A DNA stretch of 64,000 nt from Cytobacillus oceanisediminis (GCF_003182355.1 NZ_QGTW01000008.1:124001-188000), one strand, 5' to 3'. Positions 47,122-57,453 are shown, counted from the stretch's first letter. Program-made: numbers and translations. The notes: generated from the sequence alone by a model not told the origin.

Positions 47122-47484
47122 CTACGGGTTCGTTACACGAACTCCCTGAACGTAAATATTTACCGAGTCTGTGCTTAGCCCCACAGTTTTATCAAGGGTG
47201 TACTTTACTTTAGATTGCACGTTGTGGGCAACCTCGGAAATTTTCGTTCCGTAACTTACAATAATATACATGTCAATATGTACTTCATCTTCTTCCTGGC
47301 GCACAATCACTCCGCGCGTGAAATTCTCTTTGCGAAGAATATCGGTTAAGCCATCTTTAATTTGGTTCTTAGAGGCCATTCCTACAATGCCATAGCAGTC
47401 CACTGCTGCTCCGCCTGCAATCGTTGCAATAACGTCATTTGAGATATCAATTTGCCCGAAATTAGTTTTTAGTTCGATGGACAT
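47122..47484 (-). CDS. yloU: Asp23 family protein YloU
   Basis: 120-residue Asp23/Gls24 family protein (alkaline shock), with IAGGAAVDCYGIVGM and VDMYIIVSYGTKISEVAHNVQ-like blocks (as read HIDMYIIVSYGTKI). Role unclear; in this position it is paired with fakA and may act in membrane lipid homeostasis. Start at the ATG at 47484 with AAGGGGG eight bases upstream. First gene of yloU-fakA; the 454-bp spacer to rpmB holds the regulatory hairpins below. Confidence 0.93.
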   Translation of the reverse strand: MSIELKTNFGQIDISNDVIATIAGGAAVDCYGIVGMASKNQIKDGLTDILRKENFTRGVIVRQEEDEVHIDMYIIVSYGTKISEVAHNVQSKVKYTLDKTVGLSTDSVNIYVQGVRVTNP

Positions 47485-47594
47485 GTTTCGTTCCCCCTTT
47501 GGAAATTGCTTTATATTAAGAAAAGCGCACTGCGCTCAAACGCTCCCATTCATGCTGGAGCGCTTGCGTTCCTCTTGTAACTGCCCCTATGCCT

Positions 47595-47625
47595 AAGCCG
47601 CAAAATAAAAACATGCGGCTTTTTT
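47595..47625 (+). terminator. Plus-strand terminator with no gene before it
   Basis: AAGCCGCA / TGCGGCTT followed by TTTTT on the plus strand. Upstream on the plus strand there is no gene for 47 kb. On the minus strand it would lie in the yloU leader, where it has no T-run. The stretch 47518-47590 just before it (GAAAAGCGCACTGCGCTC, then AAACGCTCC...GGAGCGCTTGCG) is hairpin-rich and resembles the ends of the repeat at 17306. Confidence 0.65.
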
Positions 47626-47780
47626 CAGCCAGACAGCTTTCTTCCTAACTCCAAAGCTTTAAGCATATCTTATGACATTTTACTATATGGGCTGTGAATT
47701 TGAAAGTCATACTTCCCCATCTCTATTATAGCTCATGTTGCCTACCCCTATGTCAAGGAAATTTTCTTGAAAGCAAACTA

Positions 47781-47809
47781 TTGCAATAAGAAGGGTTCTG
47801 TGATAAATT
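47781..47809 (+). promoter_or_regulatory. Sigma-A promoter of rpmB
   Basis: Plus strand: -35 TTGCAA, 17 bp, extended TGA before -10 TAAATT, 129 bp upstream of the rpmB start. The long leader could be regulatory, but no hairpin with clear meaning was found. Confidence 0.6.
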
Positions 47810-47938
47810 ATTAAAGTATCTTTTAATGTCGAAAGCCGAACTGGATTTTCACATTAATTCAGATGGATGAATCTGACGATTGCAAATGAAAGCATGAAAA
47901 ATAGTTTCAGCTTTGGTATAGTAAGGAGGGAAACATAC

Positions 47939-48127
47939 ATGCCACGCAAATGTGTTGTAACTGGTAAAAAAACAACTTCAGGTAACGCACGTTCTCACGC
48001 GATGAACGCTAACAAGCGTACTTGGGGTGCTAACCTTCAAAAGGTACGTATTCTTGTAGACGGTAAGCCTAAACGTGTTTGGGTTTCTGCAAGAGCACTT
48101 AAATCAGGTAAAGTAGAGCGCGTTTAA
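47939..48127 (+). CDS. rpmB: Large-subunit ribosomal protein bL28
   Basis: 62 residues, matching bL28: [48 protein letters not shown]. Start at the ATG at 47939 with GGAGGG eight bases upstream; an upstream frame extension to 47867 has no binding site and is ignored. It is the only plus-strand gene of the window, as in B. subtilis, and lies divergent from yloU and convergent with spoVM. Confidence 0.97.
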   Translation: MPRKCVVTGKKTTSGNARSHAMNANKRTWGANLQKVRILVDGKPKRVWVSARALKSGKVERV

Positions 48128-48135
48128 TATGCTCG

Positions 48136-48168
48136 GGACATCCTTTATTGGGTGTCCTTTTTATTTTC
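48136..48168 (+). terminator. Intrinsic terminator after rpmB
   Basis: GGACATCC / GGGTGTCC with a 6-base loop and then TTTTTATTTT on the plus strand, 8 bp after the stop. Confidence 0.92.
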
Positions 48169-48205
48169 CGGAATTTTACTCCACTATCAGTCTCCCCAAT
48201 TCTGT

Positions 48206-48237
48206 AAAAAAATAAAAGCACCCCGAGAAGAGGTGCC
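48206..48237 (-). terminator. Intrinsic terminator after spoVM
   Basis: Minus-strand stem GCACCTC / GGGGTGC with a small loop followed by TTTTATTTTTTT, about 50 bp after the spoVM stop. Confidence 0.9.
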
Positions 48238-48286
48238 CAGTTTGACTCTGATAACTGATTTTTATCTGTTTTTGAAATGTATGGGT

Positions 48287-48367
48287 TTAGCCCTTTTTGA
48301 AGGTTCCTAGCATGGCACGTACAATGCCCCCTAAAAATTTCGGAAGTTTAATTGTATAAAATCTCAT
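48287..48367 (-). CDS. spoVM: Stage V sporulation protein M (SpoVM)
   Basis: 26-residue amphipathic peptide that recognises the convex forespore membrane and anchors SpoIVA for coat and cortex assembly. The reading MRFYTIKLPKFLGGIVRAML... matches SpoVM over its whole length (B. subtilis has K2 in place of R2 and a different last few residues), including P9 and the helix. Start at the ATG at 48367 with GAGGAGGG nine bases upstream. It sits between rpmB and thiN as in B. subtilis. In that species it is sigma-E dependent; no convincing sigma-E promoter could be picked by eye. Confidence 0.96.
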   Translation of the reverse strand: MRFYTIKLPKFLGGIVRAMLGTFKKG

Positions 48368-48543
48368 TACTCGTGTCCCTCCTCACGATCTTACGCATCC
48401 ATTCTGTCCTTAAATCGTCCTTACTATCTTATTCAAATAATGAAAGATAAGTACTCATGATTTCTAAAATGATTAGAAAGCAATTTCAACTTAGACAGAT
48501 GTCTGGCTTCCGGCACCATAGGCTGACGCCTTCAGCTTTTCAA

Positions 48544-49191
48544 TTAATCCTTGCTTCTTACAACCATTAATATGCCTTCAGTAAAAGAAAAAGTACCATA
48601 ATCGTTATTAAGTTCATTACTTATACATAGTGTTGAACCAATAGGAATTGTACGATTTGCAAGCGGATATTTGAAATCCTTAAGCGTAATGCCTTTTACT
48701 TCCATGGTGATCGGGATAAAAGAAATGTACTTAAACCTTTTATTTTTTTGTATCGTATACTCTCCAGCGGATTTTATATAGACTATATTTTTTCTGTCGA
48801 TTATTTCAATTTGAACAGGGTTCTTTTGCAGAACAGGCTTTATAAGAAGCTGAACATTAGCGAACAAGTGATCAAGCCTTCCTCCTGTTGCCCCGAACAG
48901 CTGTATTCTCTCAGGACTTTGCTCGAGCGCCCAGTTCAATGCAAGCTCCATGTCTGTTTCATCTTTTTCCGGCTTGAATCTGTTTAGCTCTTTTACTTTT
49001 CCCTTAATCAATAACAATTCCTCCGGTGTCACTGAATCAAAATCGCCAAATGCAAGTTGTGGCTGAATGCCATTTTGGATCAGTGTCAGGACTCCCCTAT
49101 CTACACCGACCCACATGTCGATATCTTTTTCATAAAGTGACAGCTCCGGAAGCAGGTCCTCCGGTCCCCCTGCCAGAATATTTATCTTCAT
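48544..49191 (-). CDS. thiN: Thiamine pyrophosphokinase
   Basis: Converts thiamine to thiamine pyrophosphate with ATP. 215 residues with the TPK catalytic block VGVDRGVLTLI, FGDFDSV and TDMELALNWAL and the second domain LFGATGGRLDHLFANVQL. Start at the ATG at 49191. It lies between rpe (terminator in between) and spoVM, as in B. subtilis yloS. Confidence 0.94.
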   Translation of the reverse strand: MKINILAGGPEDLLPELSLYEKDIDMWVGVDRGVLTLIQNGIQPQLAFGDFDSVTPEELLLIKGKVKELNRFKPEKDETDMELALNWALEQSPERIQLFGATGGRLDHLFANVQLLIKPVLQKNPVQIEIIDRKNIVYIKSAGEYTIQKNKRFKYISFIPITMEVKGITLKDFKYPLANRTIPIGSTLCISNELNNDYGTFSFTEGILMVVRSKD

Positions 49192-49264
49192 TAATTATTC
49201 ACTCCAATTTTAAACGCTGCATCAAGAGGCGCTCACAGCTGCTCTAAGAACTTTTCTTATGTTT

Positions 49265-49296
49265 GCAAAAAAGCCAGCTGCTGCACAGCTGGCTTC
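49265..49296 (-). terminator. Intrinsic terminator after rpe
   Basis: AGCCAGCTG / CAGCTGGCT stem followed by TTTTTT on the minus strand (and T-rich on the plus strand too). It ends the coaBC-...-rpe operon before thiN. Confidence 0.9.
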
Positions 49297-49299
49297 TTT

Positions 49300-49950
49300 T
49301 TATCTTGAACCTTTTAAAGCTGCAATCGCCTTGGCTCTGTCTGTTTGATTATAAATAGCAGATCCGGCAACCAGGACATTGGCTCCTGCATCGATACATT
49401 GCTTGGCTGTTTCTTCGTTTACGCCGCCGTCAACCTCGATTTCAATTTCAAGCCCTTTAGAATCTGCCATCTCCTTAACTGCTGCAATTTTCGAAAGGAC
49501 GGAAGGAATGAATTTCTGGCCTCCAAAGCCAGGATTAACGGACATCAGCAGAACCATATCGATATCTTCGATGATATGCTCTATTGTATTTACCGGAGTA
49601 GCCGGATTTAGGACCACACCTGCTTTTACACCAAAAGACTTTATAAAATGGACGGTTCTGTGCAGGTGACGGGATGCTTCTACATGTACTGTTATATAGT
49701 CGGCTCCTGCTTTTGCAAATGCCTCAATATATGCATCCGGGTTTTCAATCATCAGGTGGACATCCAATGGAAGCTTCGTGACTGGACGAATAGCATCCAC
49801 AATTAAAGGACCAATCGTGATATTGGGAACAAAATGGCCGTCCATCACATCCACATGGATATAATCTGCTCCTCCCCGTTCTACATCCTTTATCTCTTCC
49901 CCTAAGTTGGAAAAATCGGCTGATAAAATAGAAGGTGCGATTTTAACCAT
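49300..49950 (-). CDS. rpe: Ribulose-phosphate 3-epimerase
   Basis: Interconverts ribulose 5-phosphate and xylulose 5-phosphate in the pentose phosphate pathway. 216 residues, TIM barrel, with [54 protein letters not shown] and [11 protein letters not shown]. Start at the ATG at 49950, three bases after the rsgA stop, with GAGGT upstream. Last gene of the long operon. Confidence 0.97.
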   Translation of the reverse strand: MVKIAPSILSADFSNLGEEIKDVERGGADYIHVDVMDGHFVPNITIGPLIVDAIRPVTKLPLDVHLMIENPDAYIEAFAKAGADYITVHVEASRHLHRTVHFIKSFGVKAGVVLNPATPVNTIEHIIEDIDMVLLMSVNPGFGGQKFIPSVLSKIAAVKEMADSKGLEIEIEVDGGVNEETAKQCIDAGANVLVAGSAIYNQTDRAKAIAALKGSR

Positions 49951-49953
49951 AAA

Positions 49954-50835
49954 TTAATACCTCGGCTTTCTTTCTTTTATTTCCTGCAAAAACGTTTTGT
50001 AATGCTCATATCGATAGGAAGGTATTTCGCCGTTTTCGCTTGCTGTCTTTACTGCGCACTTCGGCTCTGCCATATGAAGGCATCCCCTGAATTTGCATTC
50101 CTCGCTTTTCACCTGAATTTCAGGAAAGCAAAAGTTCAGTTCCTCCATTTCAATATCAGTGAAATCCAGAGAACTGAATCCTGGAGTGTCAGCAACAAGC
50201 CCCTTGCCTACCTCGATAAGTTCTACATGCCTTGTCGTGTGCTTCCCCCTGCCCAGATGTGAAGATATATCATTGGTTTTTAGCTCCAAATCTGGCCTTA
50301 ACACATTTAACAGAGAGGATTTTCCGACACCTGACTGCCCGGCAAACACCGAGATCTCACCTTCCAAATATGGCATAAGGTCCTTGACTCCTTCTTCCGT
50401 TTCGGAGGAAGCGAGCAGGACATCATATCCAGCCTGGCGGTAATCTGCTGCATATTGCTGAATCTGTTTATATTCCTTTTGATTTGTCAGGTCAATTTTT
50501 GTAATACAAATAATTGGCTTAATATGGTTATATTCAACCAGGACAAGGAACCGATCCAAAAGCGTTGTGCTAAACCCGGGCTCCACTGCGGAAAATACAA
50601 GAATAGCCTGGTCCACATTTGCAATCGGAGGCCGGATCAGTTCATTTTTCCGGTCCTTCACTTCCAGAATATAACCTTCGGTATTATTCTCGGCCTGGAA
50701 AACCACTTCATCACCGACGAGCGGGGTTACCTTATTTTTGCGGAAAACGCCGCGTCCGCGGCACTGGATCGTTTCATCACCGCTTAACACATAATAAAAC
50801 CCGCTTAAGGCTTTAATAATTTTGCCCTCAGGCAT
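49954..50835 (-). CDS. rsgA: Ribosome small-subunit-dependent GTPase A (RsgA)
   Basis: Checkpoint GTPase for 30S maturation. 293 residues with an OB fold (1-65), a circularly permuted G domain (G4 TKID, G1 GQSGVGKSSLLN, G3 DTPGFS) and a C-terminal zinc site with CKFRGCLHMAEPKCAVK. Start at the ATG at 50835 with AAGGAG upstream. Next to prkC and rpe as in B. subtilis (cpgA), where it is a target of PrkC. Confidence 0.97.
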   Translation of the reverse strand: MPEGKIIKALSGFYYVLSGDETIQCRGRGVFRKNKVTPLVGDEVVFQAENNTEGYILEVKDRKNELIRPPIANVDQAILVFSAVEPGFSTTLLDRFLVLVEYNHIKPIICITKIDLTNQKEYKQIQQYAADYRQAGYDVLLASSETEEGVKDLMPYLEGEISVFAGQSGVGKSSLLNVLRPDLELKTNDISSHLGRGKHTTRHVELIEVGKGLVADTPGFSSLDFTDIEMEELNFCFPEIQVKSEECKFRGCLHMAEPKCAVKTASENGEIPSYRYEHYKTFLQEIKERKPRY

Positions 50836-50850
50836 AGCAACACTCCTTAC

Positions 50851-52821
50851 TTAAGATTCTTCAGGATAAGGTACTTCATTTTGTTCATAAACCTGGCCAT
50901 CTATTTGTACTTTATAGAAGCCATTTTGTTCCGGAGCAATAGTCATATCTATAGTTATGATTGTATCTTCCTCAATAAACTGATCCACTGCCGGTGCATC
51001 CCCAGTATTATTCATATCCCTAAAAAATATTTGAACATGCTGAGGCTCTCCCTCTACAGCAGGCTGGTATGGGACGTTTATATCCACATTCACCGTTTTT
51101 GGCGGGAGTTCTTCTTTACCTTTTGAAAGTACCACAGTAACCTTTTGGCCTCTTGTCAGGTTTGTTCCAGGTGCAGGATCTTGTTTTATAACCAGACCTT
51201 CTGGTACTTCATCATGGTACTCAGCTTCGGCATATTCTATTTTTAAGCCTGAAGACTCTTCATATTCCTGGAGGCCTTTTTCATTATATCCCTGTAAATT
51301 CTTCAATGAGATTGGAGCAGGGCCCTTGCTGACGGTAAATACCAATTCTGTTTCCTCAGGCACGACTAGATCGCCTTTTGAAAAGTTTTGGTCGAGGATG
51401 GTGCCTGCCGGCTCGCTTTCATTATTTTCTTCGGTCTTTTCTATGCTTTTAAAATTTTTGCCTTCAAGCAATCGAACCACTTCATCAAATTCGCGGCCCT
51501 GGTAGTCGGATAGTTCAAACTTTTCCTTGCCAGTGCTTTCATAGATGTCTATGGAGGTTCCTTCTTTAACGGTTCTACCAGCTTTCGGATCCGTTTTAAC
51601 CACAAATCCTTCTTCTATTTCAGGGTCGCTGATCGGAATGGATTCATTGACGGTAAACCCTGCAGCAACAAGCTCTGCTACGGCATCTTCCACTTCTTTT
51701 CCAGATACATCGGGAACCTGGACATCCTTCGGCTCCAGGAGGTCTGGAAGAACAGTTACTGCCAGAACCCCTAATACAATAAGTGTCAGGAACATTGATA
51801 CCAAAATGATCGGCCATTTCTTTTTCTTTTTCTTTTTTTCCGGCTTTTGCTTGGCAACCGGCTGGGTATCAGCCTTGGGATCTTTTGCGTGGACAAGCGT
51901 CTCATCCATATTTTGATATGGCCTGTCATCTGTAATGACAGGGATTGCTTTAGTGGCGTCATCATCAATCGGAGCCATAAATTTTTCTTCATGGAGCCGC
52001 TCTGGATCCAGCGCAGTTCTTATATCCTCTTCCATATCATCCACCGTATCATACCGGTGGAAAGGATCTTTGGCCGTTGCTTTTAAAACAATATTTTCGA
52101 CGCTCTGCGGTATAGACGGATTCCACCTTTTTAGTGATGGTGTCTCCGATTGCAGATGCTTTAGGGCAATCGACACAGCAGATTCACCTGAAAAAGGCAA
52201 CCTGCCAGTCAGCAGCTCGAACATTACAATTCCAAGGGAGTAGATATCCGACTTTCTGTTTGCCATTCCTCCCCTTGCCTGTTCAGGAGAAAGGTAATGA
52301 ACAGATCCCAAAACAGAATTGGTCTGGGTTATACTTGTAGCACTTAAAGCCATTGCAATGCCAAAATCTGTGATTTTAACATTTCCATGCCTGTCTACTA
52401 AAATATTATGCGGTTTAATATCCCGGTGGATAATATGGTTTTGGTGGGCATGAGATATAGCGGAAGTGAGCTGTTTCATAATCTCCAGCGCTTCATCAAT
52501 TCGCACCGGGCTGTTTTGCTGTATGTATTGCTTTAAGGTTTGTCCATCTACATATTCCATCACAATATAATAGATCGAATCCTCTTCGCCAACATCATAA
52601 ATATTTACTATATTCGGGTGGGCTAAGCTGGTAGCAGATTGGGCTTCACGATGAAAACGGCGGATAAATTCTTCATCTTCGGCAAAGTCCAGCCGGAGTA
52701 CTTTGACGGCTACATCGCGGTCAAGAATCATATCATGGGCCAGGTAGACATTTGCCATGCCCCCTCCGCCAATCATATCGAGAATTTTATAGCGGCCGCT
52801 TATTCTTCTGCCTTTAATCAT
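50851..52821 (-). CDS. prkC: Serine/threonine protein kinase PrkC with PASTA domains
   Basis: Membrane kinase that senses muropeptides and controls germination and stationary-phase functions. 656 residues: kinase domain 1-270 (GGGGMANVYLA; HRDIKPHNIL; DFGIA), a Lys-rich juxtamembrane part, one membrane helix (about 338-357), three extracellular PASTA repeats (about 365-560) and an Ig-like C-terminal region. Start at the ATG at 52821; GGGTGA upstream. Follows prpC by 6 bp, the usual kinase/phosphatase pair. Confidence 0.97.
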   Translation of the reverse strand: MIKGRRISGRYKILDMIGGGGMANVYLAHDMILDRDVAVKVLRLDFAEDEEFIRRFHREAQSATSLAHPNIVNIYDVGEEDSIYYIVMEYVDGQTLKQYIQQNSPVRIDEALEIMKQLTSAISHAHQNHIIHRDIKPHNILVDRHGNVKITDFGIAMALSATSITQTNSVLGSVHYLSPEQARGGMANRKSDIYSLGIVMFELLTGRLPFSGESAVSIALKHLQSETPSLKRWNPSIPQSVENIVLKATAKDPFHRYDTVDDMEEDIRTALDPERLHEEKFMAPIDDDATKAIPVITDDRPYQNMDETLVHAKDPKADTQPVAKQKPEKKKKKKKWPIILVSMFLTLIVLGVLAVTVLPDLLEPKDVQVPDVSGKEVEDAVAELVAAGFTVNESIPISDPEIEEGFVVKTDPKAGRTVKEGTSIDIYESTGKEKFELSDYQGREFDEVVRLLEGKNFKSIEKTEENNESEPAGTILDQNFSKGDLVVPEETELVFTVSKGPAPISLKNLQGYNEKGLQEYEESSGLKIEYAEAEYHDEVPEGLVIKQDPAPGTNLTRGQKVTVVLSKGKEELPPKTVNVDINVPYQPAVEGEPQHVQIFFRDMNNTGDAPAVDQFIEEDTIITIDMTIAPEQNGFYKVQIDGQVYEQNEVPYPEES

Positions 52822-52827
52822 TTTTTA

Positions 52828-53577
52828 TCACCCGCTCTCACTGCCATCATAAAACTCGACAATCACGAGTGTAATGTTATCCTCGCCGCCATTATTGTTA
52901 GCCTGTTCGATAAGCACTGTGGCTTTTTCCTCAAGATTTCGTCCACTCTTGAGAATTTCGTCCATTTCCGATACTGTGACCTTGTTGGATAGGCCGTCAG
53001 AGCATAGCAATAATAAGTCGCCTTCTTCAAAAGTGATGGTTTTGATATCCATTTCAACCGATGATTCCGTTCCCAATGCCCTGAGAAGGACATTTTTTCT
53101 TGGGTGATGCTCGGCATCCTCCTTTGTAATTTGCCCTGAACGAACAAGTTCGTTCACAAGAGAATGATCTTCCGTCAGCTGCTGGAAACCTAATTCGTTT
53201 AGGATATAGCAGCGGCTATCCCCTATATTGGCAATGGTTGAGAAACGGTCCGTACAGATAGCCGCAACAATGGTTGTACCCATCCCCTCACACTCTGCGT
53301 TCTCATTCGAATGTTCAAAAAGGATTTTGTTCACCTGGTCAATATGCTGCCTCAGCCAATCTTCGGCTTGTTCAGCTGTTTGGATTTCTTCCGATTGTTC
53401 CCAGAACCCCTTTAGACTGGTTAAGGTCATTTCACTGGCAACATCGCCAGCGCGGTGGCCGCCCATGCCATCTGCGACGATGGCAAGGCGCTGCCCGCTG
53501 CTGTTCATAAAGATGCCGCCATTATCTTCATTATGCTGTCTGACTTTCCCACGGTCTGTCATAAAAACAGCTCTCAT
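52828..53577 (-). CDS. prpC: PP2C-type protein phosphatase PrpC
   Basis: Removes phosphates put on by PrkC. The 249 residues have the PPM metal-site motifs DRGKVRQHNED, VADGMGGHRAGDVAS, IGDSRCY and CSDGLSNKV. The open frame extends 17 codons upstream into rlmN, but GAGGTG six bases before the ATG at 53577 and the family N-terminus fix the start. Lies 5 bp after rlmN. Confidence 0.96.
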   Translation of the reverse strand: MRAVFMTDRGKVRQHNEDNGGIFMNSSGQRLAIVADGMGGHRAGDVASEMTLTSLKGFWEQSEEIQTAEQAEDWLRQHIDQVNKILFEHSNENAECEGMGTTIVAAICTDRFSTIANIGDSRCYILNELGFQQLTEDHSLVNELVRSGQITKEDAEHHPRKNVLLRALGTESSVEMDIKTITFEEGDLLLLCSDGLSNKVTVSEMDEILKSGRNLEEKATVLIEQANNNGGEDNITLVIVEFYDGSESG

Positions 53578-53582
53578 TAATG

Positions 53583-54668
53583 TCACCTCGTCTCCTCTTT
53601 TCGCTCCTTTGCACGAAGTTGTCCACATGCTGCATCTATATCATGACCGTGCTCGCGGCGAATCGTTACATTAACGCCATGTTTCTTTAATGTTTTTTCA
53701 AACGCAAAGATTTGATCCTTTGGTGTTCGCACATAATCCCTTTCAGGCACATAGTTTACCGGAATCAGATTGACATGGCACTTAACATCCTTGATGAGTT
53801 TTGCCAGTTCCTCTGCGTGCTCAACCTGGTCATTGACACCACCGAATAAACCATATTCGAAGCTGACACGCCTTCCTGTCTTATTAATATAATACCTGAT
53901 GGATTCCATAAGATCAGGTAACTTATAAGCCCGGTTTATCGGCATCAGGCGGCTTCTGATTTCTGTATTCGGGGCATGGAGGGATATAGCAAAGTTGATC
54001 TGCATATTCTCATCCGCAAATTTATAAATTTTAGGGATGATGCCGCTTGTGGAAACAGTAATATGGCGCGCACCGATATTAAGGCCTTTGTCATGGTTGA
54101 TGATTTTTAAGAACGAAAGCATATGATCATAGTTATCAAAAGGCTCGCCGATTCCCATTATTACAACCGAGCTGACACGTTCATTTGTTTCATCGAGTGC
54201 CTGTTGTACTTTTACGACCTGGGCAACGATTTCTCCTGCTTCCAGGTTGCGTTTTAATCCGCCTAATGTGGAAGCGCAGAAAGTACAGCCGATTCGGCAG
54301 CCTACTTGAGTTGTAACACATACAGAATTTCCATAATCATGCCTCATCAGCACGGTTTCTATCGAATACCCATCGTGAAGTTCAAAAAGAAATTTGATTG
54401 TTCCGTCAGCTGATTCCTGCTGGATAATGGTTTTGAGAGTTGTCAAAGAAAAATTCTCAGACAATAAATCCCTTAATCCTTTTGACAAGTTTGTCATTTC
54501 TTCAAAGGATGAGACTCTTTTTATATATAGCCAATCAAATATTTGTTCCGCACGGAAAGCTTTCTCATTATTTTCTTTAAGCCAGTTCTTCAACTCATGA
54601 AGCTGTAAAGTGTAAATGGATGGCTTTTGTTCGGCTGTTGCTGTTTTCTCAGTTGCTGTTTGTTCCAT
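53583..54668 (-). CDS. rlmN: 23S rRNA/tRNA adenine-C2 methyltransferase RlmN
   Basis: Radical-SAM enzyme that makes m2A2503 in 23S rRNA and m2A37 in tRNA. 361 residues with the radical-SAM CxxxCxxC motif ([11 protein letters not shown]) and a C-terminal methyl-carrier Cys in [13 protein letters not shown]. The first 15 residues are an extra, low-complexity Thr/Ala/Glu stretch. Start at the ATG at 54668 with AAGGTG six bases upstream. One base after rsmB. Confidence 0.96.
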   Translation of the reverse strand: MEQTATEKTATAEQKPSIYTLQLHELKNWLKENNEKAFRAEQIFDWLYIKRVSSFEEMTNLSKGLRDLLSENFSLTTLKTIIQQESADGTIKFLFELHDGYSIETVLMRHDYGNSVCVTTQVGCRIGCTFCASTLGGLKRNLEAGEIVAQVVKVQQALDETNERVSSVVIMGIGEPFDNYDHMLSFLKIINHDKGLNIGARHITVSTSGIIPKIYKFADENMQINFAISLHAPNTEIRSRLMPINRAYKLPDLMESIRYYINKTGRRVSFEYGLFGGVNDQVEHAEELAKLIKDVKCHVNLIPVNYVPERDYVRTPKDQIFAFEKTLKKHGVNVTIRREHGHDIDAACGQLRAKERKEETR

Positions 54669-56024
54669 TTATTGCACCTTCTTTCTCAGACAGGCAATGT
54701 AAAACCCATCCGAACCTATATCTTGCGGCAAAATTTGCAGTTCATATCCGTCTATAAACGGAGCAATAGCTTTGGGTATTCGCTCCTGCACTGATATATC
54801 TCCTTCAAAGTCCGCATTTTCATTTAAAAATGACTGTACGACATGCTGGTTTTCTTCCTTGTCAACTGTACACGTACTATAAACTAGAATACCACCTTTT
54901 TTCAGCAAAGGCGAAACCGCAGCCAATAGATTTCCCTGAACCTCATGAAGATGGTATAAATCCTCTTCCTTTTTCGTGTATTTCATATCAGGTTTTCTTC
55001 TCATAACACCAAGGCCCGAACATGGAGCATCCACTAAAATCCGGTCAAAAGATTCTTTTTCATAATGCTCTTGCACTTTCCTGCTGTCAAGTGCATTTGT
55101 CTTTATGTTGGATAATCCCAGTCTCATGGCATTATCATTAATCAGCTTAACCTTATGCTCGTGAAGATCCAGCGAGATAACCTGTCCAGTATTTTGCAGC
55201 TTTTCCGCAATATGCGTTGATTTACCGCCAGGAGCAGCGCAGGCATCCAATATGGTTTCATTCTGATTTCCGCCAAGCGCATAGGCAACGAGCATGGAGC
55301 TCTCGTCCTGTATCGTTATCAGCCCTTTTTTAAAGGCCTGGGAGTTTGCCAAATTACCTCTCAAGCACTTAATGGCTACAGGAATAAACGGGCTCGCTTC
55401 CGCCTCATAGCCCTCTTCCTCAAGAAGCGATAAGCATTCCTCTCTTGAGGCCTTAACCTCATTGACCCTTGCAGTCTGCAGGGGCGCAGTCAAATTGATT
55501 TCGCACATTTTCTTCGTCTCTTCATAGCCAAGCTGATCAACCCATCTTCTTACGAGCCACAAGGGATGGCTGGTTTCAATGGAAAGCCGCTCTACCGGAT
55601 CCTCAATTTGTTCAAGAGATGGCAGCCCTTGCCTTTGAATATTTCTCAGCACACCGTTAACCATGCCGGAAATTCCTTTATGTCCCTTCCGCTTGGCAAT
55701 TTCCACTGCCTCGAAAATAGCTGCACGGTCAGGGATCTTATCCAGGTAAACCATCTGATAAAGGGTCACCCTTAACAGCTGCTTAACCCAGCTCTCGACT
55801 TTTTTATTTCCTTTTAAAAAGGGGTTCAAAAAGAAATCAAGGGTCATCCGGCGCTGAAGCGTGCCATAAGTTAATTCTGTAAGAAGTCCAATATCTTTCT
55901 GGCTGATTTCATTCTTTTTTATGGCGTTATTCAGCAAAAGATTGCTGTAGGACTGATTTTTTTCAATGGTTTCAAGCAGTTCTAATGCAGTTTCCCTGAC
56001 ATTTTTAGTCTTGTTATTCTTCAT
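54669..56024 (-). CDS. rsmB: 16S rRNA (cytosine-967-C5)-methyltransferase RsmB
   Basis: 451 residues: an N-terminal NusB-like RNA-binding domain (about 1-135), then the SAM methyltransferase domain with [32 protein letters not shown] and the catalytic Cys in [12 protein letters not shown]. The ATG overlaps the fmt stop by four bases. Common order def-fmt-rsmB. Confidence 0.97.
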   Translation of the reverse strand: MKNNKTKNVRETALELLETIEKNQSYSNLLLNNAIKKNEISQKDIGLLTELTYGTLQRRMTLDFFLNPFLKGNKKVESWVKQLLRVTLYQMVYLDKIPDRAAIFEAVEIAKRKGHKGISGMVNGVLRNIQRQGLPSLEQIEDPVERLSIETSHPLWLVRRWVDQLGYEETKKMCEINLTAPLQTARVNEVKASREECLSLLEEEGYEAEASPFIPVAIKCLRGNLANSQAFKKGLITIQDESSMLVAYALGGNQNETILDACAAPGGKSTHIAEKLQNTGQVISLDLHEHKVKLINDNAMRLGLSNIKTNALDSRKVQEHYEKESFDRILVDAPCSGLGVMRRKPDMKYTKKEEDLYHLHEVQGNLLAAVSPLLKKGGILVYSTCTVDKEENQHVVQSFLNENADFEGDISVQERIPKAIAPFIDGYELQILPQDIGSDGFYIACLRKKVQ

Positions 56025-56971
56025 TCGCTCTCTCCCAGGCGGCCACCGGCGGAAAGATGGGAGCCTCCCCCTCTTAAAAATTGTTCTGCAGGCATCTTTC
56101 TCTTGCCCGAAGGCTGCAGCTCTGTTATTTTGATAGCTGTATCATTTCCGGTTGCAACTACTAACCCATCTTCTTCTAGCCGGATGATCGTCCCAGGTGC
56201 CTCGCTGCCTGCTAATTTAGTCTTTTCTGAACCCCAAACTTTAATCACTTTGCCATCAAATGTTGTATAAGCAACTGGCCATGGGTTCAAACCCCTGATA
56301 TGATTGTAAATTTCCTCTCCAGTTTTGCTCCAGTCGATTTTTTCCTGCTGACGTTTAATGTTATAAGCGAAAGTGGCTTCCTCATCATTTTGCTTTATAG
56401 GTGTCAGCTCGCCTTTCAGCAGCTTTGGCAATGTTTCAGACAAAAGCTTTGAACCAGCTGCGCTTAATTTATCATGCAGGGTGCCTACTGTATCTGTCTC
56501 AGTAATAGGCACTTCCTCCTGTGTTAAAATATCGCCTGCGTCAAGCTTCTCAGCCATATACATGATTGTAATGCCCGTCTTATTCTTTCCCTGTAAAATG
56601 GAATAGTGGATCGGTGCCCCGCCGCGCAGTTCTGGAAGAAGCGAAGCGTGGACATTGATGCAGCCATGTTTTGGCGCTTCCAAAAGCTCTTTCGGCAAAA
56701 TTTGGCCAAAAGCAGCAGTCACAATCAAATCAGGCTTAAGCGATAGAATTTTTTCCAGTTCCTCAGGCTGGCGGATTTTCTCAGGCTGGTACACAGGTAT
56801 GCCCTGCTTTTGAGCTTCCACTTTGACAGGCGGAGGAGTGAGGACTTTCTTTCTTCCCACGGGCCTGTCAGGCTGGGTAACGACTCCAATCACATCATAG
56901 CCATCCTTTATTATTTGCTGCAATACCGGTACAGAAAAATCGGGTGTTCCCATAAATACAATCTTTGTCAT
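56021..56971 (-). CDS. fmt: Methionyl-tRNA formyltransferase
   Basis: Formylates initiator Met-tRNA using 10-formyl-THF. 316 residues with the formyl transferase core ([35 protein letters not shown] with the Asn-His catalytic pair; [17 protein letters not shown]) and a C-terminal OB-type domain (about 205-305). The start overlaps the def stop by four bases. Confidence 0.97.
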   Translation of the reverse strand: MTKIVFMGTPDFSVPVLQQIIKDGYDVIGVVTQPDRPVGRKKVLTPPPVKVEAQKQGIPVYQPEKIRQPEELEKILSLKPDLIVTAAFGQILPKELLEAPKHGCINVHASLLPELRGGAPIHYSILQGKNKTGITIMYMAEKLDAGDILTQEEVPITETDTVGTLHDKLSAAGSKLLSETLPKLLKGELTPIKQNDEEATFAYNIKRQQEKIDWSKTGEEIYNHIRGLNPWPVAYTTFDGKVIKVWGSEKTKLAGSEAPGTIIRLEEDGLVVATGNDTAIKITELQPSGKRKMPAEQFLRGGGSHLSAGGRLGESE

Positions 56972-57453
56972 TCAGCTTCCAATCCTTCCAACTCTTCTTC
57001 ATTCAAATACTTGGTCACTTTTGATGTAAATAAAACTCCGTGCAAATGATCAATTTCATGCAGGATCGCTCTTGCCAGAAAGTCTTCAGCTTCAAGCGTA
57101 TAGAATTTCCCTTTGCGGTCCTGGGCCTTTATTTTTACATAATCAGGCCTCGTAACTTCACCATATAAACCTGGAAAGCTTAAGCATCCTTCAGGTCCTG
57201 TCTGATTTCCGTCTGTTTCAAGAACTTCCGGATTAATCATCTCGATAGTGCCAAATTCATCATCTATATCAACGATGGCTATTTGCTTGCCAAGGCCGAT
57301 TTGCGGAGCAGCCAGCCCGACACCGTCAAATTCAATCATCGTATCGTACATATCATTTAATAATTTGCCCAGCTTTTTATCAAAAACCTGTACAGGTTCG
57401 CATTCTGCCTCCAGGATTTCAGCCGGGTACGTTACTATTTTTTTAACCGCCAA
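56968..57453 (-). CDS. def: Peptide deformylase
   Basis: Removes the formyl group of nascent proteins, using a metal held by Cys and two His. 161 residues with [18 protein letters not shown] and [11 protein letters not shown]. The open frame reaches an ATG at 57483, but the TTG at 57453 has GGAGG seven bases upstream and gives the conserved [14 protein letters not shown] start; the upstream ten codons are taken as leader. Overlaps fmt, 73 bp after priA. Confidence 0.95.
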   Translation of the reverse strand: MAVKKIVTYPAEILEAECEPVQVFDKKLGKLLNDMYDTMIEFDGVGLAAPQIGLGKQIAIVDIDDEFGTIEMINPEVLETDGNQTGPEGCLSFPGLYGEVTRPDYVKIKAQDRKGKFYTLEAEDFLARAILHEIDHLHGVLFTSKVTKYLNEEELEGLEAE

